NCBI GenBank assembly: GCA_024233515.1
Contig: JACKPO010000003.1
Location: 135,083-199,082 of the forward strand
Direction of reading: 5' to 3'
From: Chlamydiales bacterium
GTDB lineage: Bacteria; Chlamydiota; Chlamydiia; Chlamydiales; Simkaniaceae
DNA: 64,000 bases
Below the pieces are notes generated by a model. It was not told the origin of the DNA. It did not search any database and saw only the letters and a list, made by a program, of their open reading frames with translations. This document shows, piece by piece, positions 6,271 through 14,384 of this stretch. The first letter of the stretch is position 1. Every line of letters begins with the position of its first letter. The translations under genes and the position numbers were made by a program.

Positions 6271-8792
6271 TTCACCACAATATTCAAAAGCTTTTCAGGA
6301 ACATAGATCACCTTCGCAATCTCTCCCACAAGATGTTTTTTCATCGTTTCATCGGTTTGAACCGCTTCCAAAAGAGATTCTTTTGTTTGTCCTTTTGGGA
6401 GATCCCACTTCCCACGAAACTTTCCATTCACTTGGATGACGTAGGTAGCGTTCTCTTCTGTCAGATACTGGGGATCAGCCTCCGGATAAGGAGCGTACAT
6501 GAGCGAATCTTTATGACCAAGATGCTCCCAGCACTCTTCTGCCATGTGGGGAGCAAACGAAGAGAGAGCAATCGTTGCCATCTCTAGGGCCTTTTTGGGG
6601 TATCGCTCTAACTTGATGAATTGATTCACAAACTCCATCATTTTGGAGATCGCCGTATTGAAAAACATCTCTTCGATATCTTTTTGGACGCCATTGACAA
6701 GCTTGTGTGCCAGTTTCATTCCCTCTGCTCCCTCTTCATCAGTCACCTTATCAGAGTAAACAAGGGCATAGAAGCGGTCGAGGAAACGACGGCAACCACT
6801 GATGGCTTCGCTGTTCCAGAGTTTCTCTTTATCGAACGGCCCCATAAACATTTCGTAGAGACGGAGGGAATCTGCCCCATATTCATCGATGATTTCATCA
6901 GGAGGAACGCCATTGAGTTTCGATTTGGACATCTTTTCAACCATCTCGATGAGCCCCTCTTCCCCTCCGGCTTCTTCAGGATCAACATAGCCTCCACCAG
7001 GCTTCTTGAAAGACTTTGCTGTCACGAGTCCCTGGTTGCGAAGCGTCTGAAAAGGTTCTGGAGTGGAGACGTAACCACAATCAAAGAGCACTTTATGCCA
7101 AAATCGGGAATAGAGAAGGTGAAGAACAGCATGTTCAACCCCTCCGACATACATATCGACAGGCATCCAGTACTTCTCTTCCTCTTCTCCCCATGCTTTG
7201 CTTTCGTTATGAGGATCGCAAAAGCGGAGATAGTACCAACACGATCCTGCCCATTGTGGCATGGTGTTTGTTTCGCGGATTGCTTGCTTCCCTGTTTTCG
7301 GATCGGTGATGTGAACCCACTCTGGAACGTTATCGAGAGGGGTTTTCCCTTCTCCTTGAGGTTTATATTCGGTTAAATCGGGAAGTGTCAAGGGGAGCTC
7401 GTCAAGGTCAAGAAGACGCTTCGTTCCATCTTCAAAATGGAGGATGGGAAAGGGCTCACCCCAGTAACGCTGCCTTGAAAAGAGCCAATCGCGCAGCTTA
7501 TAGGTGATGCACTTTTCGCCGCATCCCTCTTTTTCTAGCCAGTTGGCAACGGCCTCTTTGGCCGCTTCCATTTCGAGACCATTGATATCGAGTTTGTCTG
7601 ATTTTCCATTGATGATGATCCCCCCCGTATTCCAGCACCGTTTTCCCGCTAGAACCTCCACGCGGATATCTTCCTTAGTCATCCCTTCAGGAACGTCATC
7701 GATCACTGGATCATAAGGAGGGATGACTGGAAGGTTATACTTCTGCGTGAAGTCAAAATCTCGCTCATCGCCGCCAGGAACACCCATGACAGCTCCTGTT
7801 CCATAACCCATAAGCACGTAATCAGCGACCCAAATCGGGATAAGAGCGCCGCTGACTGGATTGATCGCATACGACCCTGTCCAGACTCCCGTTTTCTCTT
7901 TCGCCAGTTCGGTCCGCTCAAAATCACTTTTCTTTGCGGTTTCTGCAAGGTAAGCATCGACCTCTTTTTGCTGACCAGAAGTGGTAATCTCGCCCACAAT
8001 CGGATGTTCGGGAGAAACCACTAAGAAGGTCGTCCCAAATAAGGTGTCATGACGCGTTGTGAAAACAGTAATCGGTTGCTTGGTTTCGTTCTCCAAGAAG
8101 GTGATCTTGGCTCCCTCGCTCCGCCCAATCCAATTCCGCTGCAAGGTTTTTAAATAATCGGGCCAATCGAGAAGATCGAGATCTTTGAGAAGCCGCTCTG
8201 CATATTCCGTGATTTTCAGAACCCACTGACGTAGAGGGCGCCGCTCAATTGGATAGCCTCCCTCCTTCGCCTTCCCATCTTCCACCTCTTCATTCGCAAG
8301 AACGGTGCCTAGAGCCGGACAATAGTTCACAAGGATCTCTGCTTCATAAGCAAGTCCCTTTTCATAGAGCTTGGTGAAGATCCACTGCGTCCACTTATAG
8401 TACTTCGGATCACTCGTCGCCAGCTCACGATTCCAATCATAGCTAAATCCAAGCGACTGCAACTGCCTACGATACGTACTGCAATTCTTCTCCGTTGTCT
8501 CCTTCGGATGAGTTCCTGTACGGATAGCATATTGCTCGGCCTGCAACCCAAAGCTGTCCCATCCCATCGGATGGAGGACATTAAATCCCTTCTGTCGCTT
8601 ATAGCGCGCTAGAATATCGGTCGCTGTATACCCCGTGACATGTCCTACATGGAGCCCCGCTCCACTCGGATAGGGAAACATATCTAAGATGTAGTATTTC
8701 GGCTTGCTATGGTCGACTTCAGCTTTAAAAAGATTCTTATCCTTCCAATACTTCTGCCACTTCTTCTCAATTTCTAAATGGTTGTATTTCAT
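6267..8792 (-). CDS. leuS: leucyl-tRNA synthetase
   Basis: Class I aminoacyl-tRNA synthetase charging tRNA-Leu, 841 residues. The HIGH-type motif is PYPSGAGLHVGHVTGYT near residue 40. The CP1 editing domain includes TTRHDTLFGTTFLVVSPEHP and YGTGAVMGVPGGDERD. The KMSKS motif is VEKMSKSKLNGV near residue 600, followed by the anticodon-binding domain. The frame is open upstream to a TTG at 8837, but the ATG at 8792 (MKYNHLEIEKKWQKYW) matches the usual family N-terminus. kdtA follows with a 4-nt overlap. Confidence 0.96.
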   Translation of the reverse strand: MKYNHLEIEKKWQKYWKDKNLFKAEVDHSKPKYYILDMFPYPSGAGLHVGHVTGYTATDILARYKRQKGFNVLHPMGWDSFGLQAEQYAIRTGTHPKETTEKNCSTYRRQLQSLGFSYDWNRELATSDPKYYKWTQWIFTKLYEKGLAYEAEILVNYCPALGTVLANEEVEDGKAKEGGYPIERRPLRQWVLKITEYAERLLKDLDLLDWPDYLKTLQRNWIGRSEGAKITFLENETKQPITVFTTRHDTLFGTTFLVVSPEHPIVGEITTSGQQKEVDAYLAETAKKSDFERTELAKEKTGVWTGSYAINPVSGALIPIWVADYVLMGYGTGAVMGVPGGDERDFDFTQKYNLPVIPPYDPVIDDVPEGMTKEDIRVEVLAGKRCWNTGGIIINGKSDKLDINGLEMEAAKEAVANWLEKEGCGEKCITYKLRDWLFSRQRYWGEPFPILHFEDGTKRLLDLDELPLTLPDLTEYKPQGEGKTPLDNVPEWVHITDPKTGKQAIRETNTMPQWAGSCWYYLRFCDPHNESKAWGEEEEKYWMPVDMYVGGVEHAVLHLLYSRFWHKVLFDCGYVSTPEPFQTLRNQGLVTAKSFKKPGGGYVDPEEAGGEEGLIEMVEKMSKSKLNGVPPDEIIDEYGADSLRLYEMFMGPFDKEKLWNSEAISGCRRFLDRFYALVYSDKVTDEEGAEGMKLAHKLVNGVQKDIEEMFFNTAISKMMEFVNQFIKLERYPKKALEMATIALSSFAPHMAEECWEHLGHKDSLMYAPYPEADPQYLTEENATYVIQVNGKFRGKWDLPKGQTKESLLEAVQTDETMKKHLVGEIAKVIYVPEKLLNIVVK

Positions 8793-8951
8793 CGCGTCGC
8801 TTAAATTGTTTTCAATCGATTCTACCAGATCGATCAAAAAAAAGATAGGCGCTACCCATTTTTATTGTGAGCCAGTCTGTTAGCAATTTGCTGATAGTGC
8901 TGCATTTCATGCCTATTCCCACACCTCTCATGAACAAGGGAGAGCATGGAA

Positions 8952-9116
8952 TATACCTAAAATGAATCAAAAGTTGGTTTTTGGCTACGTTGGCTCTGCA
9001 GCTTATTTCTTGCCTTCACTCGCGCCTTGTGCTCGCACAATGGTCGCTCGCTCCAGACAAAAAATTTGCGCGAGCCGCCTTGCCAAATTCTCAACTTTTG
9101 AATCATATTAGGTATA
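8952..9116. mobile_element. 165-bp palindromic (MITE-like) element, family A
   Basis: Terminal inverted repeats of 24 bp (TATACCTAAAATGAATCAAA… and its complement, 3 mismatches) bound a largely self-complementary interior rich in GCGAGC/GCTCGC blocks. No transposase is encoded. The same 24-bp end sequence occurs alone at 37859-37882 and 51751-51771. It occupies the 650-bp gap between leuS and the next gene. The rest of that gap (8793-8951 and 9117-9367) shows no gene I can support. Confidence 0.65.
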
Positions 9117-9367
9117 GACGTGGGGAAGATCTATCTCATAAAGAAACTTATCATTGTTATTAGAATGATTTGTATAAATATTCAGAAACTTTACAAAATG
9201 GTGGATCGCTCCAGAATTATTTCGAATCTTCAATAGATAATACCCCATCTTTTGACACCCTTTTCCCTCAACACTTCCTTTAAAAGATTTTTGAGACTAT
9301 CCACTAGTAGTTTGTTGAATCTTAGGATGCTGCGGAGGAATAAAATTAAATTAATTTTTTATACTCC

Positions 9368-9396
9368 TTGCAATAAATAATGTTCTTTCCTATTAT
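9368..9396 (+). promoter_or_regulatory. promoter for the 9447 gene
   Basis: TTGCAA and TATTAT are separated by exactly 17 bp. The predicted transcription start, near 9403, lies after the TTG at 9402 and before the ATG at 9447, which supports the ATG as the real start. Confidence 0.5.
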
Positions 9397-9446
9397 ATTG
9401 GTTGAATGGGAATTCAAAACGTAATTTAACAAAAAACTGGGTAATT

Positions 9447-10892
9447 ATGGTCGAGACAAACGTCTTCAGAAAAAACAAGATCAACCTCGAGGACTATGAT
9501 TATCAACAGGATATTCAGAACCGAGTTCTTCTCTCACATTTTTCGACAGAAGATCTAGAGGTCTTGGAGGAAATCGTTTATGGCTCTCAAAAGATCCCGC
9601 TGAGCCGCCTCATTGACCAACTCGACAAGAATCTCGACCAACTCTCTCAGATTTTGGACAAACTATCTGCTACTCAACTCTTTAAGATAGAAGAGGATAC
9701 GGTTGTTGTTGATAAGGAGATGCGGAAGTATTTTGAAACCCAAATTCAAAAGTTCGAAGAAGATTTCACTCCTGGGATGGAATTCCTTCAGGCCCTCCTG
9801 AAAAAGGTCCCGATTCATGTCCTACCGAATTGGTACCCGATCCCAAGAACATCAAATAATATTTTTAATTCTCTGATTGAGAAGTATCTTCAAACTCCAC
9901 AAACCTTCCAACGATATCTCCAAGAACTCAACTTGGGCGATCCGGTGCTGAATGGGATTGTGAGCGACCTTTTTGGGGCTCCAGAGCACAAGATGTACTC
10001 CGCAGAGATCCGCAAGAAGTATGCCCTTTCTGAAGAGGTGTTTGAAGAACACCTCCTCTACTTGGAGTTTAACCTCGTTTGCTGCCTTGTTTATGAGAAA
10101 AAAGAGGGCGAATGGGTCGAGGTTGTTACGCTCTTCAAAGAGTGGAAAGATTACCTGAATTTCTTAAAAGAGAGTCAACCGAAAGAAATTGCAAATCATG
10201 AGTCGGTCACAAGAACCCGCCCTCACGATTTCTCGTTTGCTGAGGATCTTTCAACCTTGCTTGCTTTTTCGATGACCAAGCCTCTCTTTGTCCGCTTGAA
10301 TGAAGAAGAGAAGTGGGAGTTTGAGAAAGCTTCTGCGAATCAGGTGGCAAAGCAGTGCAAAGGATTCGATCTGAAAACCGAAGAGGGACAAGCCCACTTC
10401 AGTACCTATATGGAAAGAGCGATTGCAAAACTCCTTTTCCTGAGACTAGCAACGGTTGAAGGGAATCAACTTGTTCCTCTGGAAGAAGCCGAAGAGTGGC
10501 TCGCCCTCCCGATTGAGAAACGGGCTCTTAATACCTATAAGGTAACTCTGACCACTTATCCTTTCTCAGAATTTCCGAAGGAAATCTGCACAGAAAGAAA
10601 TATCCATGAAATTGAAAAGAGTATCAGCCGAATTATTGGATGTGGCTGGGTTCTTTTCGATGACTTCCTAAAAGGGATTATCGCACCAATCAGTGAGAAC
10701 AGTAAGATGTCCCTCACCAAACAAGGGCGATACTGGAAATACTCTCTCCCCGATTACTCGGAAGAGGAGCTTGCCCTAATCCGCCTGATTATCTTCAACT
10801 GGCTTTTTGAAGGGGGCATCGTCGCCACCGGATCATACCAGGGGAAAGAGGCCATCCGGATCACTCCCCTAGGCCAATCAATGTTCGGTTGA
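9447..10892 (+). CDS. conserved hypothetical protein of unknown function (481 aa)
   Basis: Starts MVETNVFRKNKINLEDYDYQ. No family is recognised with confidence. The protein is soluble, acidic and mostly helical, with several short stretches that resemble winged-helix repeats (for example LSRLIDQLDKNLDQLSQIL near residue 52). The C-terminal segment (LALIRLIIFNWLFEGGIVAT, then IRITPLGQSMFG) resembles the tail of helicase-associated winged-helix domains. I would not assign a function. It has its own promoter and is followed by three small membrane-protein genes on the same strand. Confidence 0.7.
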   Translation: MVETNVFRKNKINLEDYDYQQDIQNRVLLSHFSTEDLEVLEEIVYGSQKIPLSRLIDQLDKNLDQLSQILDKLSATQLFKIEEDTVVVDKEMRKYFETQIQKFEEDFTPGMEFLQALLKKVPIHVLPNWYPIPRTSNNIFNSLIEKYLQTPQTFQRYLQELNLGDPVLNGIVSDLFGAPEHKMYSAEIRKKYALSEEVFEEHLLYLEFNLVCCLVYEKKEGEWVEVVTLFKEWKDYLNFLKESQPKEIANHESVTRTRPHDFSFAEDLSTLLAFSMTKPLFVRLNEEEKWEFEKASANQVAKQCKGFDLKTEEGQAHFSTYMERAIAKLLFLRLATVEGNQLVPLEEAEEWLALPIEKRALNTYKVTLTTYPFSEFPKEICTERNIHEIEKSISRIIGCGWVLFDDFLKGIIAPISENSKMSLTKQGRYWKYSLPDYSEEELALIRLIIFNWLFEGGIVATGSYQGKEAIRITPLGQSMFG

Positions 10893-10951
10893 CATTTATT
10901 CTTTTTACGGACATAATCCTTCTCGGGTGAAATTTAAGCAAGGAAGGCACA

Positions 10952-11269
10952 ATGTCAACAATATCAGGTATTACTCCACTCAGCGCGATGCAATCGTTCA
11001 ATCATTATGTAGGAACCGCAAGATCTTTTACTAAGTGGACTGCCGGAATATCCCTAGTTGCTTATCTTGTTATCGCGAGTATGCCTAGAGGTGTGGCGGG
11101 TCGTTTCACTGCTGAAGATAAGACTAACCCTGCTTCAGAGAAAGCGGAATATCAAACGAACCTCCTTCGACTAACAAGTATAATTTCTGTGATTTCCTTC
11201 TTTATCTACTTAGTGACAATTCCAACGCAGTGGGCCAGTCACCGGATCATCACCTATCTTGAAGGATAA
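10952..11269 (+). CDS. small two-helix membrane protein, paralogue 1
   Basis: 105 residues, starting MSTISGITPLSAMQSFNHYV, with AAGGAAGG upstream. Hydrophobic helices are at about residues 29-45 and 75-95, separated by a charged loop. The N-terminus (MSxISxITP) matches that of the next gene, so the two are probably duplicates. Two-helix membrane proteins are common among chlamydial inclusion-membrane (Inc) proteins. Here the helices are further apart than in the classical bilobed motif, so Inc status is only a possibility. Confidence 0.6.
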   Translation: MSTISGITPLSAMQSFNHYVGTARSFTKWTAGISLVAYLVIASMPRGVAGRFTAEDKTNPASEKAEYQTNLLRLTSIISVISFFIYLVTIPTQWASHRIITYLEG

Positions 11270-11373
11270 CCATTATCCCTGAAGGGTTTAAAAAGCGATT
11301 CGGACCGCTCGATTGATGTTAATCTGGTCTTTTTGTATCCTCTATCCGAGCTCATTAAAAAATGGAGGAAACA

Positions 11374-11736
11374 ATGAGTCTAATTTCAAGGATTACCCCT
11401 GCCCAGACGCAAAATATTCTTACTGGGGCAAACTTTTGCCATAGAGCCCTCGGCATTTCGCGGACTATTACCAAATGGATCGCTCCCCTATCCCTTCTCT
11501 CTTTTGGCTATCACGTTTACCAATACAAGGCTCTGCATGATTCCCATACAAAGGAAAGGCATCGAAAAAGGATTGAGTACTGCACAGAATGCTCAGAGTC
11601 CCTGAATAGTCATGGCAAACGGGCTGCAATATTTGTGGGCTGTTTTCTGTTCACCTCTTTTCTCTATCTCACATCAGTTGGAATGCAGTTTTTGAATGGA
11701 AAGCTCATTGAACACTTGGAGGCTAGAGGGCAATGA
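11374..11736 (+). CDS. small two-helix membrane protein, paralogue 2
   Basis: 120 residues. GGAGGAAACA immediately before ATGAGTCTAATT fixes the start at 11374 rather than the upstream in-frame ATG at 11362. The N-terminus MSLISRITPAQTQNI aligns with paralogue 1. Hydrophobic segments are at about residues 33-48 and 84-105, with a basic, cysteine-containing loop (HRKRIEYCTECSES) between. The 3' end overlaps the next gene by 4 nt (ATGA). Confidence 0.6.
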   Translation: MSLISRITPAQTQNILTGANFCHRALGISRTITKWIAPLSLLSFGYHVYQYKALHDSHTKERHRKRIEYCTECSESLNSHGKRAAIFVGCFLFTSFLYLTSVGMQFLNGKLIEHLEARGQ

Positions 11737-12068
11737 CCGGAGTTAAACCAGCCCTCTATAGGTTCGCTTGGAACCCATCTCCTGAAACAGCTGCTTGTGC
11801 AAAAAAAGCGGTTCAAGTTCACATCGAGCTCTTAAAGGTGATGCAAGTCTATGCATCGGTCACTGCTGGCCTTAGCCTTGTGACGAGTTTTACGCTAATT
11901 TTTGTCGTCAATAAAGAAGAGGAAAAAGATAAAGGACTCACCTCTGTGATAGGGAGCATTGCTTTTATGGTTTTTACGTTCTCCTCTGTGCTTCTATTCT
12001 ACGCGAGTTTCTCTCGTTTGGTCTATTGGGGTTGGATGAAAAAGTTGGAAACATTTGAAACTCATTAG
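11733..12068 (+). CDS. small two-helix membrane protein, third member of the cluster
   Basis: 111 residues, starting MTGVKPALYRFAWNPSPETA and coupled to the preceding gene by an ATGA overlap. Hydrophobic helices are at about residues 40-58 and 70-97, with a very acidic/basic loop NKEEEKDKG between. It has the same general plan as the two upstream proteins but a different N-terminus. The function is unknown; co-expression with the pair is likely. Confidence 0.58.
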   Translation: MTGVKPALYRFAWNPSPETAACAKKAVQVHIELLKVMQVYASVTAGLSLVTSFTLIFVVNKEEEKDKGLTSVIGSIAFMVFTFSSVLLFYASFSRLVYWGWMKKLETFETH

Positions 12069-12089
12069 GACTTCTGATAGAAGGAGGGG

Positions 12090-12770
12090 ATGCTTGAACA
12101 AACCTTTTCGCTTGTTGATATCCCCCGCCTTCTGACCCTCATCTTTTTGGAAGGGGTCCTTTCTGTCGATAATGCTCTAGCGATTGCGCTGATTGTCCGG
12201 GGACTCCCTCAGGCTCTCCGGCAAAAGGCTCTCTTCATTGGTCTTGTTTCAGCCGTTGTCTTGCGCGCGCTGGGTGTTTTGAGCGCAGCCTATTTGATTC
12301 AGCTTTACTGGGTACAGATTGTAGGGGGCGCCTATCTCCTCTACTTGTCCCTCACTCATTTGATTACAAGCCGGAGGGCCGAGGTAAAAACCCCTCGACG
12401 GCGGAGCTTTTGGGGAACGGTCTTTCTTGTGGAGATGACCGACTTCATCTTTGCGATCGACTCGATTCTGGCAGGACTGGCCCTTGTCGGCGTTTCATTT
12501 GCTCATCACAGTTTTCCTCCTAAGATTTGGATCGTCTACGTGGGAGGACTGACGGGACTCGTGATGATGCGCTTTGCTGCAAAGCTTTTCACCGACGTCA
12601 TGGAGCGGTTTCCCCGTTTAGAAACAGGGGCCCACCTGATTGTCGGTTGGATTGGACTCAAGCTACTCTTGGATGTTTCCCTCAAAGGGCTGCCGACATG
12701 GACTGAGCCCATTTTTTGGATGGGAATCGTTCTTTTCTTTGCGTATGGGTTTTTCAAACAGAAGCATTAG
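12090..12770 (+). CDS. TerC-family integral membrane protein
   Basis: 226 residues with about seven hydrophobic helices. The family signatures are EGVLSVDNALAIALI (residues 20-34) and VEMTDFIFAIDSI (residues 113-125), whose acidic residues are thought to bind metal. TerC/Alx/YjbE-type proteins are linked to manganese export and metal homeostasis. The gene follows the small membrane-protein cluster by 21 bp with AAGGAGG upstream, so it may be in the same operon. Its 3' end overlaps the convergent lipoprotein gene by 17 nt. Confidence 0.82.
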   Translation: MLEQTFSLVDIPRLLTLIFLEGVLSVDNALAIALIVRGLPQALRQKALFIGLVSAVVLRALGVLSAAYLIQLYWVQIVGGAYLLYLSLTHLITSRRAEVKTPRRRSFWGTVFLVEMTDFIFAIDSILAGLALVGVSFAHHSFPPKIWIVYVGGLTGLVMMRFAAKLFTDVMERFPRLETGAHLIVGWIGLKLLLDVSLKGLPTWTEPIFWMGIVLFFAYGFFKQKH

Positions 12771-13233
12771 CGTTGTAAGCTAAGAATTGATAAGCGTCGA
12801 TATGCCCCTCTTGCTTCGGCTGCTTGGTATAGCAACGGATGGTGAGCTCAATCGCGTAGTTTTTCTTCTCTGTCACTTTCTCAGTCACATTTTTCACCGG
12901 CTTTAAGGAATCGGTCCAAAAGTCATCGACAAGGGAGATCTCTTCATTCTTAGACTTCACGAGAGTGCTCTTGGTAAGATCTCTTTCAGTCTCTACTGTG
13001 AAGTAGCGGTAGCCATAGTTTGAGGTCACCTCTGCGGCTCTCTTGAGAGCATACTTCCGCACATCTTCAGGGTCGGTGTAGCGATCTCCACGGTAGGTCA
13101 CCGCAAACATATCGGAACTCGTCCGGTACTCAGAGTAACCATTCCCCTCGTAATCCTTTGCATGGTACTGGCTAAATGCGCACCCAGTCACCAAAGCTCC
13201 AAGAAGTGTAAAAAGTAACAAATTTTTCTTCAT
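12754..13233 (-). CDS. secreted lipoprotein, CC0125/CC1285-like
   Basis: 159 residues. The start ATG at 13233 gives MKKNLLLFTLLGALVTGCAF, a type II signal peptide with lipobox LVTGC. An in-frame upstream start at 13272 would spoil the signal. The mature part has YSEYRTSSDMFAVTYRGDRYTD, the pattern of the CC0125/CC1285 lipoprotein family, followed by a helix with YALKRAAEVTSNYGYRYF. It is likely anchored in the outer or inner membrane facing the periplasm. The biochemical role of the family is unknown. Confidence 0.75.
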   Translation of the reverse strand: MKKNLLLFTLLGALVTGCAFSQYHAKDYEGNGYSEYRTSSDMFAVTYRGDRYTDPEDVRKYALKRAAEVTSNYGYRYFTVETERDLTKSTLVKSKNEEISLVDDFWTDSLKPVKNVTEKVTEKKNYAIELTIRCYTKQPKQEGHIDAYQFLAYNANASV

Positions 13234-13325
13234 AACGGAGAAATTATACGATTTTCCCCCGCTCTTTGTCAAGACCGATAGAAAAACCTTGAAGGCAATC
13301 GTTTTAGGTGGGAGAATGGTCCATT

Positions 13326-13781
13326 ATGGCGAAGAAAAGTGAATCAGAGCTCGTCTCCAACCGGCGAGCCCGACATGACTACGAAATTCTTGAAACCTAT
13401 GAGGCAGGAATCGCCCTCCAAGGAACCGAGATCAAGTCGCTCCGGAATCACGGAGGATCGCTCCAAGATGCCTTTGTTTTCATCACACGGGGCGAGGCCT
13501 GGCTTAAAAACTGCTCGATTGCCCCCTACACGTTCGGAAATATCCATAATCATGAAGAGCGGCGGGACCGAAAACTCCTCCTCCATAAAAAAGAGATCGA
13601 AAAACTGAAGCGGTCTACCGACCAAAAAGGGCTCACCATCGTTCCCCTAACGATGTACCTGAGCAAAGGTCGCGCCAAAGTGAAGATCGGCGTCGCCCGC
13701 GGAAAAAAACAACACGACAAACGCTCTTCCATTAAGGAGCGGGAACAAAAGCGGGCAATCGATCGCGCTCTTAAAAGCTAG
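13326..13781 (+). CDS. smpB: SsrA-binding protein SmpB
   Basis: Small basic RNA-binding protein (151 residues) that partners tmRNA in rescue of stalled ribosomes. It shows the family order: [20 protein letters not shown], then GTEIKSLR, then LHKKEIEKL and a basic tail ([19 protein letters not shown]). The ATG at 13326 starts the usual MAKKSE N-terminus. In Chlamydia, smpB, dnaN and recF are neighbours; here the same order holds, but a HigBA remnant and a palindromic element have been placed between smpB and dnaN. Confidence 0.95.
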   Translation: MAKKSESELVSNRRARHDYEILETYEAGIALQGTEIKSLRNHGGSLQDAFVFITRGEAWLKNCSIAPYTFGNIHNHEERRDRKLLLHKKEIEKLKRSTDQKGLTIVPLTMYLSKGRAKVKIGVARGKKQHDKRSSIKEREQKRAIDRALKS

Positions 13782-13839
13782 TGGAGACTCTGTTTCTGTT
13801 GGATTAAGGGTGAATGTTGAGATTGTAGACTACCATTAA
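13782..13839 (+). pseudogene. C-terminal relic of a HigB-type toxin
   Basis: Directly after the smpB stop codon the sequence reads WRLCFCWIKGE in one frame and then VEIVDYH-stop in another. This is the usual end of HigB/RelE-family toxins (…W RICFRW … VEIVDYH), with a short frameshifting deletion between. The HigA gene follows 16 bp later, the normal spacing in higBA. Everything upstream of the last 18 or so codons is gone. Confidence 0.6.
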
Positions 13840-13855
13840 CTAAGAGAGGTAAACA

Positions 13856-14155
13856 ATGAGTAACAAAATGCGTCCCATTCATCCGGGAGAAATACTAGCG
13901 GATGAGCTTGAAGAACTAGAAATATCTGCTAACGCTCTTGCTAGATACCTTGCTGTACCACCAAATAGAGTCACATATATCCTTAATGGGAAAAGAGCCA
14001 TTACTGCCGATACTGCGCTTAGACTTGCAAAATTCTTTGGCACAACTCCAGAGTTCTGGCTCAATCTTCAAGCGGACTATGATCTTAAAATTGCCATTAA
14101 GAAAAGTGGAAAAAAGATCGAAAAAGAAGTCCTGACTTCCTCTGAAGCTGCGTAG
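13856..14155 (+). CDS. higA: HigA-family antitoxin (XRE helix-turn-helix), toxin lost
   Basis: 99 residues. MRPIHPGEILADELEEL is the N-terminal signature of HigA antitoxins. The helix-turn-helix covers about residues 22-60 (ISANALARYLAVPPNRVTYI, then NGKRAITADTALRLAKFFGT), followed by TPEFWLNLQADYDL. The protein normally neutralises the HigB ribosome-dependent mRNA interferase and represses the operon. The toxin here survives only as an 18-residue relic, so this is an orphan antitoxin or regulator. AGAGAGG precedes the start. Confidence 0.85.
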   Translation: MSNKMRPIHPGEILADELEELEISANALARYLAVPPNRVTYILNGKRAITADTALRLAKFFGTTPEFWLNLQADYDLKIAIKKSGKKIEKEVLTSSEAA

Positions 14156-14328
14156 TACCCCGGTGTGCTACTTATTTCGCTGCAGAAGCAAATAGAATTG
14201 ACGTAGATACAAGATGAGCGCCGAGCTAAGGTGGTTCACCGTGAGCGTTCGGGCGAAGCGATGTAGATGCGTTGATTCTAGAAGCTTTATGCAGCGCTAA
14301 AGAGAAAAATAGGTCGCACTCCCGGGTA
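14156..14328. mobile_element. 173-bp palindromic element, family B
   Basis: Begins at the base after the higA stop codon (TACCCCGGTGTGC) and ends in the near-complement (…GTCGCACTCCCGGGTA). Internal blocks AGAATTGACGTAGAT and ATCTAC…CAATTCT-like partners, plus GAGCG/CGCTC blocks, pair across the whole length. There is no coding potential. It stops 4 bp before the -35 box of the dnaN promoter. Confidence 0.55.
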
Positions 14329-14332
14329 GTAG

Positions 14333-14361
14333 TTGACACACTTTGGTTATTTCTCTATTCT
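14333..14361 (+). promoter_or_regulatory. promoter of dnaN-recF
   Basis: A consensus TTGACA (14333-14338) is followed 17 bp later by TATTCT (14356-14361). The dnaN ATG is 23 bp downstream with GAGGTG as ribosome-binding site. The -35 box abuts the palindromic element, so that insertion defines the upstream boundary of the promoter. Confidence 0.7.
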
Positions 14362-14384
14362 AAGGGGAAAATTTTAGAGGTGTT

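Noticed and set aside
8981..9163. 60-codon ORF in the gap after leuS
   Set aside because: It is contained mostly within the palindromic family A element and has no ribosome-binding site or recognisable protein features.
9241..9264. CATCTTTTGACACCCT as another end of the family E element
   Set aside because: Only a partial, unpaired match with a gap; insufficient to call a copy.
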